Shown: positions 34,370 to 45,365 of the stretch, in pieces
How positions within the stretch are numbered: the first letter of the stretch is position 1
How the letters are laid out: each line of letters starts with the position of its first letter
From: Methyloligella sp050110875
Lineage (GTDB): Bacteria > Pseudomonadota > Alphaproteobacteria > Rhizobiales > Methyloligellaceae
NCBI GenBank assembly: GCA_050110875.1
Contig: CP188828.1
Location: forward strand, 248,001 to 312,000
Direction of reading: 5' to 3'
Length of the DNA: 64,000 nt
Translations under genes and position numbers: made by a program
Notes under the pieces: model-generated
Database searches by the model: none
What the model saw: the letters and a program-made list of their open reading frames with translations, nothing else
Told to the model about the DNA's origin: nothing

Positions 34370-35793
34370 AAGAGCGATTGCGCGCCGGCATTGGCGACGG
34401 CGATCAAGGGGGCGGGATACAGGAAGAAGAGCAGGATCAGGAGCCCGCTCGCGGTCAGCACGCCGGCGAGCGGCCGCGGAACCGGCGCGAAGGGCTCCAG
34501 GGGCTCGTCGAAATACATGATCTTGATGATGCGCAGATAATAGAACGCACCTACCACGCTCAAGAGCACGCCGATCACCGCGAGGGTGTAGAGCTCGGCA
34601 TTGATGGCGGCCAGAAAGACGTAGAACTTGGCGAAGAAGCCGGCGAGGAACGGGATGCCGGCGAGCGACCAGAGCAGCGTCCCGAACATGAACGCCATCA
34701 TGGGGTTGGTCTGGGAGAGGCCGGCGAGCTGGTAGATATCCTCCATGTATTTATCGTCCCGGCGAAGCGCCAGGATGAAAGCGAAGCTGCCGAGGGTCAT
34801 GACCAGATAGATGGCGAGATAGATGATGACGCTGGCGACGCCCTCCTGCGTGCCGGCGGCCAGTCCCACCAGCGCATAGCCCATATGGCCGATGGAGCTA
34901 TAGGCCATCAGCCGCTTGATATTGGTCTGGCCGATGGCGGCGAAGGCGCCGAGACCCATGGAGGCGATGGCCAGGAAAGCGACGATCTGCTGCCATTCCG
35001 GGATCGCATCCGGGAAGGCTTCGAAGAGCGTGCGGACGAGCAGCGCGAAGGCGGCCATCTTGGGGGCTGCGGCGAAGAAGGCGGTGACCGGGGTCGGTGC
35101 GCCTTCGTAGACGTCGGGCGTCCACATATGGAAGGGCACGGCGGAGATCTTGAAGGCGAAGCCCGCCATCAGGAAGACCAGGCCGAAGATTACGCCGAGA
35201 TTGGGCTCGGCCTCACCGAGGCTGGCGGCGATGGCGGAAAAGGTCGTGTCGCCGGTGAAACCGTAGATCAGCGAGGCGCCGTAGAGCAGCATGCCCGAAG
35301 AGAGCGCGCCGAGGACGAAGTATTTCAGACCCGCCTCGCTGGAGCGGACCGAATCCCGCCGGAAGGCGGCGATCACGTAGAGGGCGAGGCTCTGCAGCTC
35401 AAGCCCCACATAGAGGGTGATGAGGTCGCCCGCCGAGATCATCAGCATCATGCCGGTGACCGACAGGAGCACGAGGACGGGAAATTCGAATTTCAGCGCG
35501 TCCGTCTTCTGCCAGTAATCGACGGACATATAGAGGGCGACGGCCGCGCCGATCAGAGTGAGGATCTTCATCACCTGCGCGAAGGGGTCGACGATGATCG
35601 CGCCCTTGAACAGGGTCTCGGTCCCTTCGCCCAGAAGCACGGCACCGCCCGCGATAGCCAAGACCAGAATGCCGAGCCCGAGGATCAGCACACCGGAATC
35701 CCGCTTGCGCGCCACCCCCAGCATCAGCAGCGCCATGGCGCCGACGGGCAGGATCAGCTCGGGCAGAAGGATCGTGAAATCGGCTGCGGACAA
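34366..35793 (-). CDS. nuoN: NADH-quinone oxidoreductase subunit N
   Basis: NuoN is one of three antiporter-like proton-pumping subunits of complex I. I start it at a TTG at 35793, because AAGGAG (35805-35800) lies six bases before it and overlaps the nuoM stop. The protein then begins (M)SAADFTILLPELILPVG and has 475 residues. A Met codon at 35829 would need 26 bases of overlap with nuoM. About fourteen helices are visible, with AAFRRDSVRSSEAGLKYFVL and MAYSSIGHMGYALVGL as family motifs. It is the last nuo gene and overlaps birA by four bases. Confidence 0.92.
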   Translation of the reverse strand: MSAADFTILLPELILPVGAMALLMLGVARKRDSGVLILGLGILVLAIAGGAVLLGEGTETLFKGAIIVDPFAQVMKILTLIGAAVALYMSVDYWQKTDALKFEFPVLVLLSVTGMMLMISAGDLITLYVGLELQSLALYVIAAFRRDSVRSSEAGLKYFVLGALSSGMLLYGASLIYGFTGDTTFSAIAASLGEAEPNLGVIFGLVFLMAGFAFKISAVPFHMWTPDVYEGAPTPVTAFFAAAPKMAAFALLVRTLFEAFPDAIPEWQQIVAFLAIASMGLGAFAAIGQTNIKRLMAYSSIGHMGYALVGLAAGTQEGVASVIIYLAIYLVMTLGSFAFILALRRDDKYMEDIYQLAGLSQTNPMMAFMFGTLLWSLAGIPFLAGFFAKFYVFLAAINAELYTLAVIGVLLSVVGAFYYLRIIKIMYFDEPLEPFAPVPRPLAGVLTASGLLILLFFLYPAPLIAVANAGAQSLF

Positions 35794-35803
35794 GAAGAAC
35801 TCC

Positions 35804-37318
35804 TTACGGGGCGAAAGCGAAACGGACATCGCCGGCAGCGGCGAGAGCGTTCTGGTACTGGTTCATCAGCGCGGTCACCGAGACGTTCGTCACGTCCATG
35901 ATCGGTGCCGGGTAGAAGCCGAACAGGATGGTGAGGATGACCAGCGGTGCCATGATGCCGATCTCTCGCCAGCTCATATCCTCGATCAGTTTCAGATTGG
36001 GCTTCTCCAGCTTGCCGAACACGACGGCGCGATAGAGGAACAGCGCATAGCAGGCGGAGAAGATGATGCCGGAGGTGGCGAAGACGGCCACCCAAGTGTT
36101 GACCTGGAAGGACCCCAGCAGAGTCAGGAACTCGCCCACGAAGCCGGATGTGCCCGGCAGGCCGACATTGGCCATGGTGAAGACCATGAAGCAGAAGGCG
36201 TAGATGGGCATGCGGGCCACCAGCCCGCCATAGGCGGCGATCTCGCGGGTGTGCATGCGGTCGTAGACCACGCCGACGCAGAGGAAGAGCGCGGCGGAGA
36301 CGATGCCGTGGGAGATCATTTGGAAGATGCCGCCCTGGAGCCCCTGCATGGTGACGGTGAAGAGGCCCATGGTCACGAAGCCCATATGGGCGACCGATGA
36401 ATAGGCGATCAGCTTCTTCATGTCCGCTTGCGCCAGCGCCACGAGCGAGGTGTAGATGATCGCCACCACCGAGAGCGCGAAGATCAGCGGCGCGAACTCC
36501 GCGCTCGCCAGCGGGAACATGGGCAGCGAAAAGCGCAGGAAGCCGTAGCCACCCATCTTCAACAGAATGCCGGCCAGGATGACAGAGCCCGCGGTGGGTG
36601 CCTCCACATGGGCGTCCGGCAGCCAGGTATGCACCGGCCACATGGGCATCTTGACCGCGAAGGATGCGAGGAACGCGAACCAGAGCCAGGCCTGCATGGA
36701 GGCCGGGAAGTCGTATTGGAGCAGCGTCGGGATATCCATGGTCCCGGCTTCCCAATACATCGCCATGATGGCGAGCAGCATGAGCAGCGAACCGGCGAGC
36801 GTATAGAGGAAGAACTTGAAGCTCGCATAGACGCGTCGCGGGCCACCCCAGATGCCGATGATCAGGAACATCGGGATCAGACCGCCTTCGAAGAAGATGT
36901 AGAACAGCACCAGGTCCAGCGCGCCGAACACGCCGATCATCAGCGTCTCCAGCACCAGGAAGGCGATCATGTATTCCTTCACCCGGGTCTTCACCGACAG
37001 CCAGCTCGCCAGGATGCAGATGGGCATCAGGAAGGTGGTGAGGATGATGAACAGCATGGAGATGCCGTCCACGCCCATATGGAAGTTGATGGGCCCGAGC
37101 CATTCGCGGTGCTCGACGAACTGGAAATCCGCCGTGGTTGGATCGAAATCCCGCCAGATCAGCAGCGAGATGGCGAAGGTGATCAGGGTCGTCCACAGCG
37201 CGATCCAACGCGCATTGCGGGCGGCGCTGTCGTCGTCGGAGCGGAGCAGACCGATCAGCAGCGCGCCGAGGACGGGCAGGAAGGTGACCGTGGAGAGAAT
37301 GGGCCAGCTATAGCTCAT
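35804..37318 (-). CDS. nuoM: NADH-quinone oxidoreductase subunit M
   Basis: NuoM is an antiporter-like membrane subunit of complex I. The ATG at 37318 (MSYSWPILSTVTFLP) overlaps the nuoL stop as ATGA; the upstream frame lies wholly in nuoL. The 504 residues contain KMPMWPVHTWLPDAHVEAP, GSVILAGILLKMGGYG and KLIAYSSVAHMGFVTMG, with the Lys and Glu residues of the proton path in helices 5, 7 and 8. It ends ten bases before the proposed nuoN start. Confidence 0.96.
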   Translation of the reverse strand: MSYSWPILSTVTFLPVLGALLIGLLRSDDDSAARNARWIALWTTLITFAISLLIWRDFDPTTADFQFVEHREWLGPINFHMGVDGISMLFIILTTFLMPICILASWLSVKTRVKEYMIAFLVLETLMIGVFGALDLVLFYIFFEGGLIPMFLIIGIWGGPRRVYASFKFFLYTLAGSLLMLLAIMAMYWEAGTMDIPTLLQYDFPASMQAWLWFAFLASFAVKMPMWPVHTWLPDAHVEAPTAGSVILAGILLKMGGYGFLRFSLPMFPLASAEFAPLIFALSVVAIIYTSLVALAQADMKKLIAYSSVAHMGFVTMGLFTVTMQGLQGGIFQMISHGIVSAALFLCVGVVYDRMHTREIAAYGGLVARMPIYAFCFMVFTMANVGLPGTSGFVGEFLTLLGSFQVNTWVAVFATSGIIFSACYALFLYRAVVFGKLEKPNLKLIEDMSWREIGIMAPLVILTILFGFYPAPIMDVTNVSVTALMNQYQNALAAAGDVRFAFAP

Positions 37319-39240
37319 CGCTGCAGCCCTCCCCCGGTGAACATGAAGTATGTAATGAGAAGCGCCACCCCGATCAGCATGATGAAGGCATAGTGGTAGA
37401 TGTATCCGGTCTGGATGCGCACCACGCGGTTGGTGATGTCGACGACGCGCGCCGATATACCGTCCGGCCCCAGCCCGTCGATGATCTTGCGGTCGCCGAC
37501 CTGCCATAGGGTGCGGGCGAGCCATTTGACGGGCCGGACGAAGATCCGGTCATACAGGGCATCGAAATACCAGGCGTTGAGAAGGAACTGGTAGGCGCCG
37601 CGGAAGCGCTTGGAGAGGCCGAAGGGCACCAGTGGCTTCACCATGTAGAAATACCAGGCGAGTGCCAGACCGCCGAGCATCATGATGGTCGGCGCCAGGA
37701 AGATCAGCCAGGACACCTCGTGATGCTCCGCCACGCGGGTGACGATGGCGCCGCGCCAGAAGCTGGTCGCGTCGTGGCCGATGAAGTCGTGCATGAAGTA
37801 GGCGCCTGCCCAGAGGGAGCCGATAGCGAGCACGCCGAGCGGCACGGCCATCACCCAGGGCGCGTCATGGGCATGCTCCAGCACGTCCGGCTTCGCCCGG
37901 CTCCTGCCCTCGAAGGTCATGAACATCATCCGCCAGGTATAGAAGGAGGTGAGCGCCGCGGCCCCCAGGGTCATCACCCAGCCATACATGGCGATGGCGC
38001 TATGGCCGGCCCAGGCGCCTTCGATGATGGCGTCCTTGGAGACATAGCCGGAGGTAAAGGGGAAGCCGGTCAGGGCCAGGCTGCCGATCAGCATGGTCGC
38101 CCAGACGAAGGGCATCTTGTTCCGCAAGCCGCCCATGCGGCGCATATCCTGCTCGTCATGCATGGCGTGGATCACCGCGCCGGCGCAGAGGAACAGCAGC
38201 GCCTTGAAGAAGGCATGGGTGAAGAGGTGGAAGATGCCCTGATCGAAATTGCCCAGACCCAGCGCGGTGAACATGTAGCCGAGCTGAGAGCAGGTCGAAT
38301 ACGCGATGACCCGCTTGATGTCGGGCTGCACCAAGGCGACGGTGGCGGCGAAGAAGGCCGTGGTCGCGCCGATGAAGGTGACGAAATCCAGGGCGAAGGG
38401 CGACAGCTCGAAGAGCGGGGAAAGCCGCGCCACCATGAACACGCCGGCGGTCACCATGGTCGCGGCATGGATCAGGGCGGAGACCGGGGTCGGGCCCTCC
38501 ATGGCGTCGGGCAGCCAGGTGTGGAGCAGGAACTGGGCAGACTTGCCCATAGCCCCCATGAAGAGCAGCAGGCAGATCAGGGTAAGCGTATCGATCTGCA
38601 TCCCCAGAAAGTCGAAGGTCGTGCCGACCTGATCCGGCGCGGAGGCGAAGATGGGATCGTATTGGATCGTGCCGAACACGGTGAAGGTGGCGAAGATGCC
38701 GAGCGCGAACCCGAAATCGCCGACGCGATTCACCACGAAGGCCTTGATGGCGGCGGCGTTGGCGGAGGGCTTTTGGTACCAGAAGCCGATCAGGAGATAG
38801 GAGGCTAGCCCGACGCCCTCCCAGCCGAAGAAGAGCTGCAGCAGATTGTCGGAGGTCACCAGGGCCAGCATGGCGAAGGTGAAGAGCGACAGATAGGCGA
38901 AGAACCGCTCCTTGTGGGGATCGTGGTCCATGTAGCCCACGGAATAGAGGTGCACGAGGGCGGAGACCGTGTTGACCACCACCAGCATCACGGCGGTGAG
39001 TGTGTCGACCCGGATGGCCCAGGCGGCGGAGAGATCACCGGACTGGATCCATTCGAAGAGTTCGACGCGGATATCCTGGCCTTGCAGCGCGACGCTGTAG
39101 AACGCCACCCAGGAGAGCACGGCCGCCACCATCATCAGGGTGATGGTCACGACCTCGCAGGCGCGTGCGCCCACCAGGCGTCCGAAGAGGCCGGCGAAGA
39201 GCGCGCCGGCAAGCGGCAGGAAGAGGATGGCCTCGTACAT
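37315..39240 (-). CDS. nuoL: NADH-quinone oxidoreductase subunit L
   Basis: NuoL is the distal proton-pumping subunit of complex I with the long lateral helix. The 641 residues show LFVGWEGVGLASYL-type sequence (FFGWEGVGLASYLLIGFW), GKSAQFLLHTWLPDAMEGPT, AGVFMVARLSPL and KRVIAYSTCSQLGYMFTA. The C-terminal lateral helix is followed by an anchoring segment (IYHYAFIMLIGVALLITYF). It starts 15 bases after nuoK and overlaps nuoM by four bases. Confidence 0.96.
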   Translation of the reverse strand: MYEAILFLPLAGALFAGLFGRLVGARACEVVTITLMMVAAVLSWVAFYSVALQGQDIRVELFEWIQSGDLSAAWAIRVDTLTAVMLVVVNTVSALVHLYSVGYMDHDPHKERFFAYLSLFTFAMLALVTSDNLLQLFFGWEGVGLASYLLIGFWYQKPSANAAAIKAFVVNRVGDFGFALGIFATFTVFGTIQYDPIFASAPDQVGTTFDFLGMQIDTLTLICLLLFMGAMGKSAQFLLHTWLPDAMEGPTPVSALIHAATMVTAGVFMVARLSPLFELSPFALDFVTFIGATTAFFAATVALVQPDIKRVIAYSTCSQLGYMFTALGLGNFDQGIFHLFTHAFFKALLFLCAGAVIHAMHDEQDMRRMGGLRNKMPFVWATMLIGSLALTGFPFTSGYVSKDAIIEGAWAGHSAIAMYGWVMTLGAAALTSFYTWRMMFMTFEGRSRAKPDVLEHAHDAPWVMAVPLGVLAIGSLWAGAYFMHDFIGHDATSFWRGAIVTRVAEHHEVSWLIFLAPTIMMLGGLALAWYFYMVKPLVPFGLSKRFRGAYQFLLNAWYFDALYDRIFVRPVKWLARTLWQVGDRKIIDGLGPDGISARVVDITNRVVRIQTGYIYHYAFIMLIGVALLITYFMFTGGGLQR

Positions 39241-39255
39241 CGTTTGCGTGTCCCC

Positions 39256-39564
39256 CTACCCCTTCATCACATTGGCGCTGGCCACGTCGATATTGCCGCG
39301 ATTCCGGAAATAGACCACGACGATGGCGAGCCCGATGGCCGCTTCGGCCGCCGCCACGGTCAACACGATCAGCGCAAAGACCTGGCCGATGAGATTGCCC
39401 TGGAAGGCCGAGAAGGCGACGAGATTGATATTCACCGCGAGCAGGATCAGCTCGATGGACATCAGAATCACGATGATGTTCTTCCGATTCAGGAAGATGC
39501 CGAAGATCCCCAGGGTGAACAGGATCGCGGCGACGGTCAGATAATGGGAAAGGCCGACGGTCAT
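39256..39564 (-). CDS. nuoK: NADH-quinone oxidoreductase subunit K
   Basis: NuoK is a three-helix subunit of the E-channel of complex I. All of the 102 residues fit: the first helix YLTVAAILFTLGIFGIF, SIELILLAVN with the conserved membrane Glu, and LTVAAAEAAIGLAIVV with the second Glu. The ATG overlaps the nuoJ stop by four bases. Confidence 0.97.
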   Translation of the reverse strand: MTVGLSHYLTVAAILFTLGIFGIFLNRKNIIVILMSIELILLAVNINLVAFSAFQGNLIGQVFALIVLTVAAAEAAIGLAIVVVYFRNRGNIDVASANVMKG

Positions 39565-40166
39565 GACGAAAGCCCCTTCCCCGACTGGACCTTGACCAGC
39601 TCGACCGCCTTCTTGGGATCGCGGGCGATCTGCTCCGACGGCACCTGGCGGCGTACATTCTGACGATGGTGCAGCGTCAAGACGATGGCGCCGATCATGG
39701 CGACCAGCAGGATCAGCGACGCCGCCTCGAAGAGATAGACGTAATCCGTATAGAGCACCTGGCCGAGCGCCACGGTATTGCTGAGATCGGTTCCGGCGGG
39801 CGGTGCGGCGATGCTCTCCGGCGCGGCAAACCAGGCGGTGATGACGAAGACGAGCTCCAGGAGCACGATGATCCCGACAGTGGCGCCGATGGGCAGGTAA
39901 CGCAGGAAGCCTGCGCGCAGCTCGGCGAAATCGACATCGAGCATCATAACCACGAAGAGGAAGAGCACCATCACCGCGCCGACATAGACGACGATGAGCA
40001 TCATGCCCAGGAACTCCGCGCCGAGCAGCACGAAGAGGCCCGCCGCATTGAAGAAGGCGAGGATCAGGAACAGCACGGCATGGACCGGATTCCGGCTGGC
40101 GATCACCATGAAGCCGGAGCCGACCAGGACGGCTGCGAACAGATAGAAGAACAGGCTCGCGATCAT
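39561..40166 (-). CDS. nuoJ: NADH-quinone oxidoreductase subunit J
   Basis: NuoJ is a five-helix membrane subunit of complex I near the quinone channel. The 201 residues include ASRNPVHAVLFLILAFFNAAG, LGAEFLGMMLIVVYVGAVMV (the pi-bulge helix) and LFLFVVMMLDVD, then two more helices and a basic tail. The gap to nuoI upstream is 97 bases and holds no clear signal. Confidence 0.96.
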   Translation of the reverse strand: MIASLFFYLFAAVLVGSGFMVIASRNPVHAVLFLILAFFNAAGLFVLLGAEFLGMMLIVVYVGAVMVLFLFVVMMLDVDFAELRAGFLRYLPIGATVGIIVLLELVFVITAWFAAPESIAAPPAGTDLSNTVALGQVLYTDYVYLFEAASLILLVAMIGAIVLTLHHRQNVRRQVPSEQIARDPKKAVELVKVQSGKGLSS

Positions 40167-40263
40167 GATCTGCCGCTGATTCCCTTGCAGCTTCCCGCCG
40201 CCTCTTGCACGAGGCCTGTATGGTCAGAAGCCCGCACTCGATCCCCCAAAAAGTCTTCCGCGC

Positions 40264-40755
40264 CTAACGATACGGCGCATCCAGCGAAATATTCTGCGCG
40301 ATCTCGCGCTCCCAGCGGTCGCCATTGGCGAGCAGCCGGGCCTTGTCGTAATAAAGCTCCTCACGTGTCTCGGTGGCGAATTCGAAATTCGGCCCCTCGA
40401 CGATCGCGTCCACGGGGCATGCCTCCTGGCAGAACCCGCAATAGATGCATTTCACCATGTCGATATCGTATCGGGTGGTCCGCCGCGTGCCGTCATTGCG
40501 GCGCGGCCCCGCCTCGATGGTGATGGCTTGCGCCGGGCAGATCGCCTCGCAGAGCTTGCAGGCGATGCAGCGCTCCTCGCCGTTCGGGTAGCGGCGCAAC
40601 GCGTGCTCGCCGCGGAAACGCGGGGAAAGCGGCCCCTTCTCGAACGGATAGTTCAGGGTCGGCTTGGGCCCGACGAAATACTTCATCGCCAGCCAGAACG
40701 CCGACAGGAACTCCAGCAGAAGCAGCGCTTTGGCGGATTGCATGAACTGTTTCAT
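40264..40755 (-). CDS. nuoI: NADH-quinone oxidoreductase subunit I
   Basis: NuoI carries clusters N6a and N6b, passing electrons to N2. The 163 residues have two ferredoxin-type motifs: Cys63, 66, 69 and 73 (CIACKLCEAICP) and Cys103, 106, 109 and 113 (CIYCGFCQEACP). An amphipathic N-terminal helix and RFRGEHALRRYPNGEERC precede them. It lies 25 bases after nuoH. Confidence 0.97.
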   Translation of the reverse strand: MKQFMQSAKALLLLEFLSAFWLAMKYFVGPKPTLNYPFEKGPLSPRFRGEHALRRYPNGEERCIACKLCEAICPAQAITIEAGPRRNDGTRRTTRYDIDMVKCIYCGFCQEACPVDAIVEGPNFEFATETREELYYDKARLLANGDRWEREIAQNISLDAPYR

Positions 40756-40780
40756 GCGCGGCCTCCAGACCTTGCGATTC

Positions 40781-41803
40781 TCATGCGCCCGTCCCCCAGA
40801 ACTTAAGAACGCCGGCGACGATTATCACCATGGCGAGGGAGAGCGGCAGGAAGACTTTCCAGCCGAGTCGCATGAGCTGGTCGTAGCGATAGCGCGGGAC
40901 CATCGCCTTGACCATGGCAACCAGGAAAAACAGGAAGCAGACCTTCAGCAGGAACCATACGACCCCAGGGATCCATGTGAAGGGCGCGAAGGGAATGGGC
41001 GACAGCCAGCCGCCGAGGAACAGAACGGTGCCCAGGCCGCTGAGCATGACGATGGCGACATACTCGCCGAGCATGAAGAGCAGATACGGGGTGGAGGAAT
41101 ATTCCACCATGAAGCCGGCCACCAGCTCCGATTCCGCTTCCAGCAGGTCGAAGGGCGGGCGGTTGGTCTCGGCGAGGGCCGAGATGAAGAAGATCACGAA
41201 CATGGGCAGAAGCGGCAGCCAATACCAGCCGAGCGCACCGTAAGCCGTGTCTTGCGCCAGCACGATCTCCGACAGGTTCAGGGAGCCGGCGCAAAGCAGC
41301 ACGGTCACGATGACGAAGCCGATGGAGACTTCGTAGGACACCATCTGGGCGGCGGAGCGCAGCGCGGAGAGGAAGGCGTATTTCGAATTCGAGGCCCAGC
41401 CGGCGATGACCACGCCGTAGACCTCCAAGGAGGCGACGGCGAAGACGAAGAGAATGCCGACATTGATGTCCGCCACAGCCCAGTTCTCCGCCACCGGGAT
41501 GACCGCCCAGGCGGAGAGCGCGAGGCCGGCGGTGACCAGCGGCGCCAGCAGGAAGAGAATTTTGTTGGCGCCAGCCGGGATCACCGGCTCCTTGAAGACG
41601 AATTTGAAGAGGTCGGCGAAGGATTGCCAGAGCCCGAACGGTCCGACCACGTTGGGTCCCCGGCGCATCTGAACGGCGGCCCAGACCTTGCGGTCCGCAT
41701 AGAGCAGGAAGGCGATGATCACCAGCAGGATGACGATCAGCGCCACGCTCTGGGCCAGGATCAGAAAGAGCGGCCAGCCATAGTCGTTCCAGAACTCAAC
41801 CAT
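40781..41803 (-). CDS. nuoH: NADH-quinone oxidoreductase subunit H
   Basis: NuoH forms most of the quinone-binding chamber. The start is the ATG at 41803 (MVEFWNDYGWPLFLIL), overlapping nuoG by eight bases; AAGGAG lies twelve bases before it. An in-frame ATG at 41836 adds eleven residues and is less likely. The 340 residues contain RKVWAAVQMRRGPNVVGPFG, ALAETNRPPFDLLEAESELV (the conserved loop facing the quinone) and FLLKVCFLFFLVAMVKAMVP. Confidence 0.95.
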   Translation of the reverse strand: MVEFWNDYGWPLFLILAQSVALIVILLVIIAFLLYADRKVWAAVQMRRGPNVVGPFGLWQSFADLFKFVFKEPVIPAGANKILFLLAPLVTAGLALSAWAVIPVAENWAVADINVGILFVFAVASLEVYGVVIAGWASNSKYAFLSALRSAAQMVSYEVSIGFVIVTVLLCAGSLNLSEIVLAQDTAYGALGWYWLPLLPMFVIFFISALAETNRPPFDLLEAESELVAGFMVEYSSTPYLLFMLGEYVAIVMLSGLGTVLFLGGWLSPIPFAPFTWIPGVVWFLLKVCFLFFLVAMVKAMVPRYRYDQLMRLGWKVFLPLSLAMVIIVAGVLKFWGTGA

Positions 41804-43916
41804 CGGTGCCGGTGGCTCCTTCGTCGCGCTCCGCATGCATGGCGCTCAAGGACGCCATGATGGCGGAGGCCCGGGCGATCGGGTTGGTGAGATAGAAATC
41901 GGCGATCGGACTCTTGAAGCCGCCCTTGGTCACCTTGCCTTCGGTCTTAGCGAGATTGGCGAGCGCGGCGGGCTCCGCCGGCGAGATGGTGCCGAGCAGT
42001 GCCAGATGGGGATGGTCGGCGAACATCTTGGAGCGGAGCTGGGCCAGGCTGTCATAGGGAAGCGTCTTGCCGAGCCGCGCGGAGAGCGCGCGGAGGATCT
42101 TCCAATCCTCGCGGGCCTCGCCCGGGGGGAAGATGGCGCGGGCGGCGCTTTGGGGACGGCCTTCGGTGTTGACGTAGAGGGCATCCTTCTCCGTATAGGC
42201 GGCACCCGGCAGAATGACGTCGGCCCGGTGGGCGCCGCGATCGCCATGGCTGCCCTGATAGATCACGAAGGCGTCGCCGAGCCGGTCGACCTCGAGCTCG
42301 TCGGCGCCGAGCAGATAGACGACATCCATGTCGCCCTTCTCGGCCGCATCGAGAATAGCGGCGACGTCCTTGCCGGCTGTTGCCGTTCCTTGGCCCGGCA
42401 CGAAGCCGAGATCGAGGGCGCCGACGCGGGCGGCTGCCGTGTGCAGCACGTTGAAGCCGTTCCAGTCCTTGCCGATGGCCCCCATGGCATCGGCGGCTTT
42501 CGCCGCCATGGCGAGGACTCCGGCGCCATCCTTCCGGGCGAGAGCGCCCTGCCCCAGGATCAGCATGGGCCGTTCGGCATTCTCGATCTTCTTGGCGAAG
42601 TCGTGGGAGCCGTCGGCGATCTGACTCAACGTATCGGGCCCGGCGCCGAGATAATCGTACGGGTAATGGAGATCCGCCTCCTCGCCGATCACGCCGATGG
42701 CCAGGTTATGGGGATTGGCGCGATAACGTTGACGGATGCGCGCATTGATGATCGCCGCCTCGAGGCGCGGATTGGTGCCAACCAGAAGGATCGCGTCGGC
42801 CTCGTCGATGCCGGCGATGCCGGAATTGAAGAGATAGCTGGCCCGGCCCAGCGCTGGATCGAGCTTGGCGCCGTCCTGGCGGCAATCGGTGTTCGGAGAG
42901 CCGAGAGCTTCGGCCAGCTCTTTCAGGGCGTAGGTCTCTTCCAAAGCGGCGAGATCGCCAACGATGGCGGCGAAGCGCTTGCCGTCGAGTCCATCGAGCT
43001 TATCGGCGATCGCCGTGAAGGCCTCGTCCCAGCTTGCCGGGCGCAGCTTGCCGTTCTCGCGGATATAGGGCTTGTCGAGGCGCTGGGTCCTGAGGCCGTC
43101 CCAAACATGGCGGGTCTTGTCGGTGATCCATTCCTCGTTCACCGCATCGAAAGGGCGCGGCAGGATGCGCAGCACCTCGCGGTCGCGGGAATCGACGCGG
43201 ATGGCGGAGCCGACCGCATCCATCACGTCGACGGAGTCCACCTTGGAGAGCTCCCAGGGCCGGGAGACAAAGGCGTAGGGCTTCGACGTCAGGGCCCCGA
43301 CGGGGCAGAGATCGACGACATTGCCGGACAGCTCCGACATCATGCCCTGCTCCAGATAGGTGGTGATCTCCATATCCTCGCCGCGGCCTATGGCGCCGAG
43401 CTCTTCCACGCCCGCCACTTCCGTCATGAAGCGCACGCAGCGGGTGCAGTGGATGCAGCGGTTCATATAGGTGCCGATCAACGGCCCGAGATATTTGTCC
43501 TCCACGGCACGCTTGTTGTCGGCGAAACGGCCGCCGTCGAAGCCATAGGCCATGGTCTGATCCTGCAGGTCGCATTCGCCGCCCTGATCGCAGATCGGGC
43601 AATCCAGCGGGTGGTTGACCAGCAGGAACTCGAGCACGCCTTCCCGCGCCTTCTTCACCATCTCGTTGTCGGTGTAGATGGTCGGCGGGGTACCGTCGCG
43701 GCCCGGCCGGAGATCGTTCACGCCCATGGCGCAGGAGGCGACGGGCTTCGGCATCCCCTCCACCTGCACCAGGCACATGCGGCAGTTGCCGGCGATGGAA
43801 AGCCGCTCATGGTAGCAGAAGCGCGGGATCTCGACGCCGGCCAGTTCGCAGGCCTGGATCAGGGTGATGCCGTCGGGCACCTCCACCTCGGCGTCGTTGA
43901 TGATCAGCTTAGGCAT
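41796..43916 (-). CDS. nuoG: NADH-quinone oxidoreductase subunit G
   Basis: NuoG is the 75-kDa-type subunit of the peripheral arm. The 706 residues start with a 2Fe-2S domain (Cys34, 45, 48, 62; cluster N1b). The N5 site follows with His102, Cys106, 109 and 115 (HPLDCPICDQGGECD), then N4 with Cys154, 157, 160 and 204 (CIHCTRC, DLCPVGAL). The rest is a molybdopterin-oxidoreductase-like domain without cofactor. There is no extra N7 cluster. The gap to nuoF upstream is filled by a palindromic repeat. Confidence 0.96.
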   Translation of the reverse strand: MPKLIINDAEVEVPDGITLIQACELAGVEIPRFCYHERLSIAGNCRMCLVQVEGMPKPVASCAMGVNDLRPGRDGTPPTIYTDNEMVKKAREGVLEFLLVNHPLDCPICDQGGECDLQDQTMAYGFDGGRFADNKRAVEDKYLGPLIGTYMNRCIHCTRCVRFMTEVAGVEELGAIGRGEDMEITTYLEQGMMSELSGNVVDLCPVGALTSKPYAFVSRPWELSKVDSVDVMDAVGSAIRVDSRDREVLRILPRPFDAVNEEWITDKTRHVWDGLRTQRLDKPYIRENGKLRPASWDEAFTAIADKLDGLDGKRFAAIVGDLAALEETYALKELAEALGSPNTDCRQDGAKLDPALGRASYLFNSGIAGIDEADAILLVGTNPRLEAAIINARIRQRYRANPHNLAIGVIGEEADLHYPYDYLGAGPDTLSQIADGSHDFAKKIENAERPMLILGQGALARKDGAGVLAMAAKAADAMGAIGKDWNGFNVLHTAAARVGALDLGFVPGQGTATAGKDVAAILDAAEKGDMDVVYLLGADELEVDRLGDAFVIYQGSHGDRGAHRADVILPGAAYTEKDALYVNTEGRPQSAARAIFPPGEAREDWKILRALSARLGKTLPYDSLAQLRSKMFADHPHLALLGTISPAEPAALANLAKTEGKVTKGGFKSPIADFYLTNPIARASAIMASLSAMHAERDEGATGTDG

Positions 43917-43937
43917 TGGAGCTGCCTTTCAGTTTAC

Positions 43938-44033
43938 CGTCATTGCCGGGCTTGACCCGGCAATCCAGAGCCGAGAGCACATCGTCTGCGGCTCTGGATC
44001 CCCGGGTCGCGCTAGGCGCGCCCGAGGATGACG
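43938..44033. repeat. Palindromic intergenic repeat, copy B, inside nuo
   Basis: A 96-base element with CGTCAT and ATGACG ends lies between nuoF and nuoG. It contains TTGCCGGG-cttga-CCCGGCAA, a perfect nine-base stem CCAGAGCCG/CGGCTCTGG with a 15-base loop, and a CCCGGGTC stem near the right end. It shares ends and order of parts with copy A at 31675-31797. In a transcript it would form two or three strong hairpins between the two coding regions. Confidence 0.8.
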
Positions 44034-44063
44034 TCAGAATGCTGTTCGCGAGTGCCATCGTCC

Positions 44064-45364
<1,301 letters not shown>

Positions 45365-45365
<1 letters not shown>

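Noticed and set aside
41835..43955. 706-residue frame opposite nuoG
   Set aside because: High-GC shadow; His, Gly, Asp and Arg-rich composition without motifs, while the minus strand encodes a complete NuoG.
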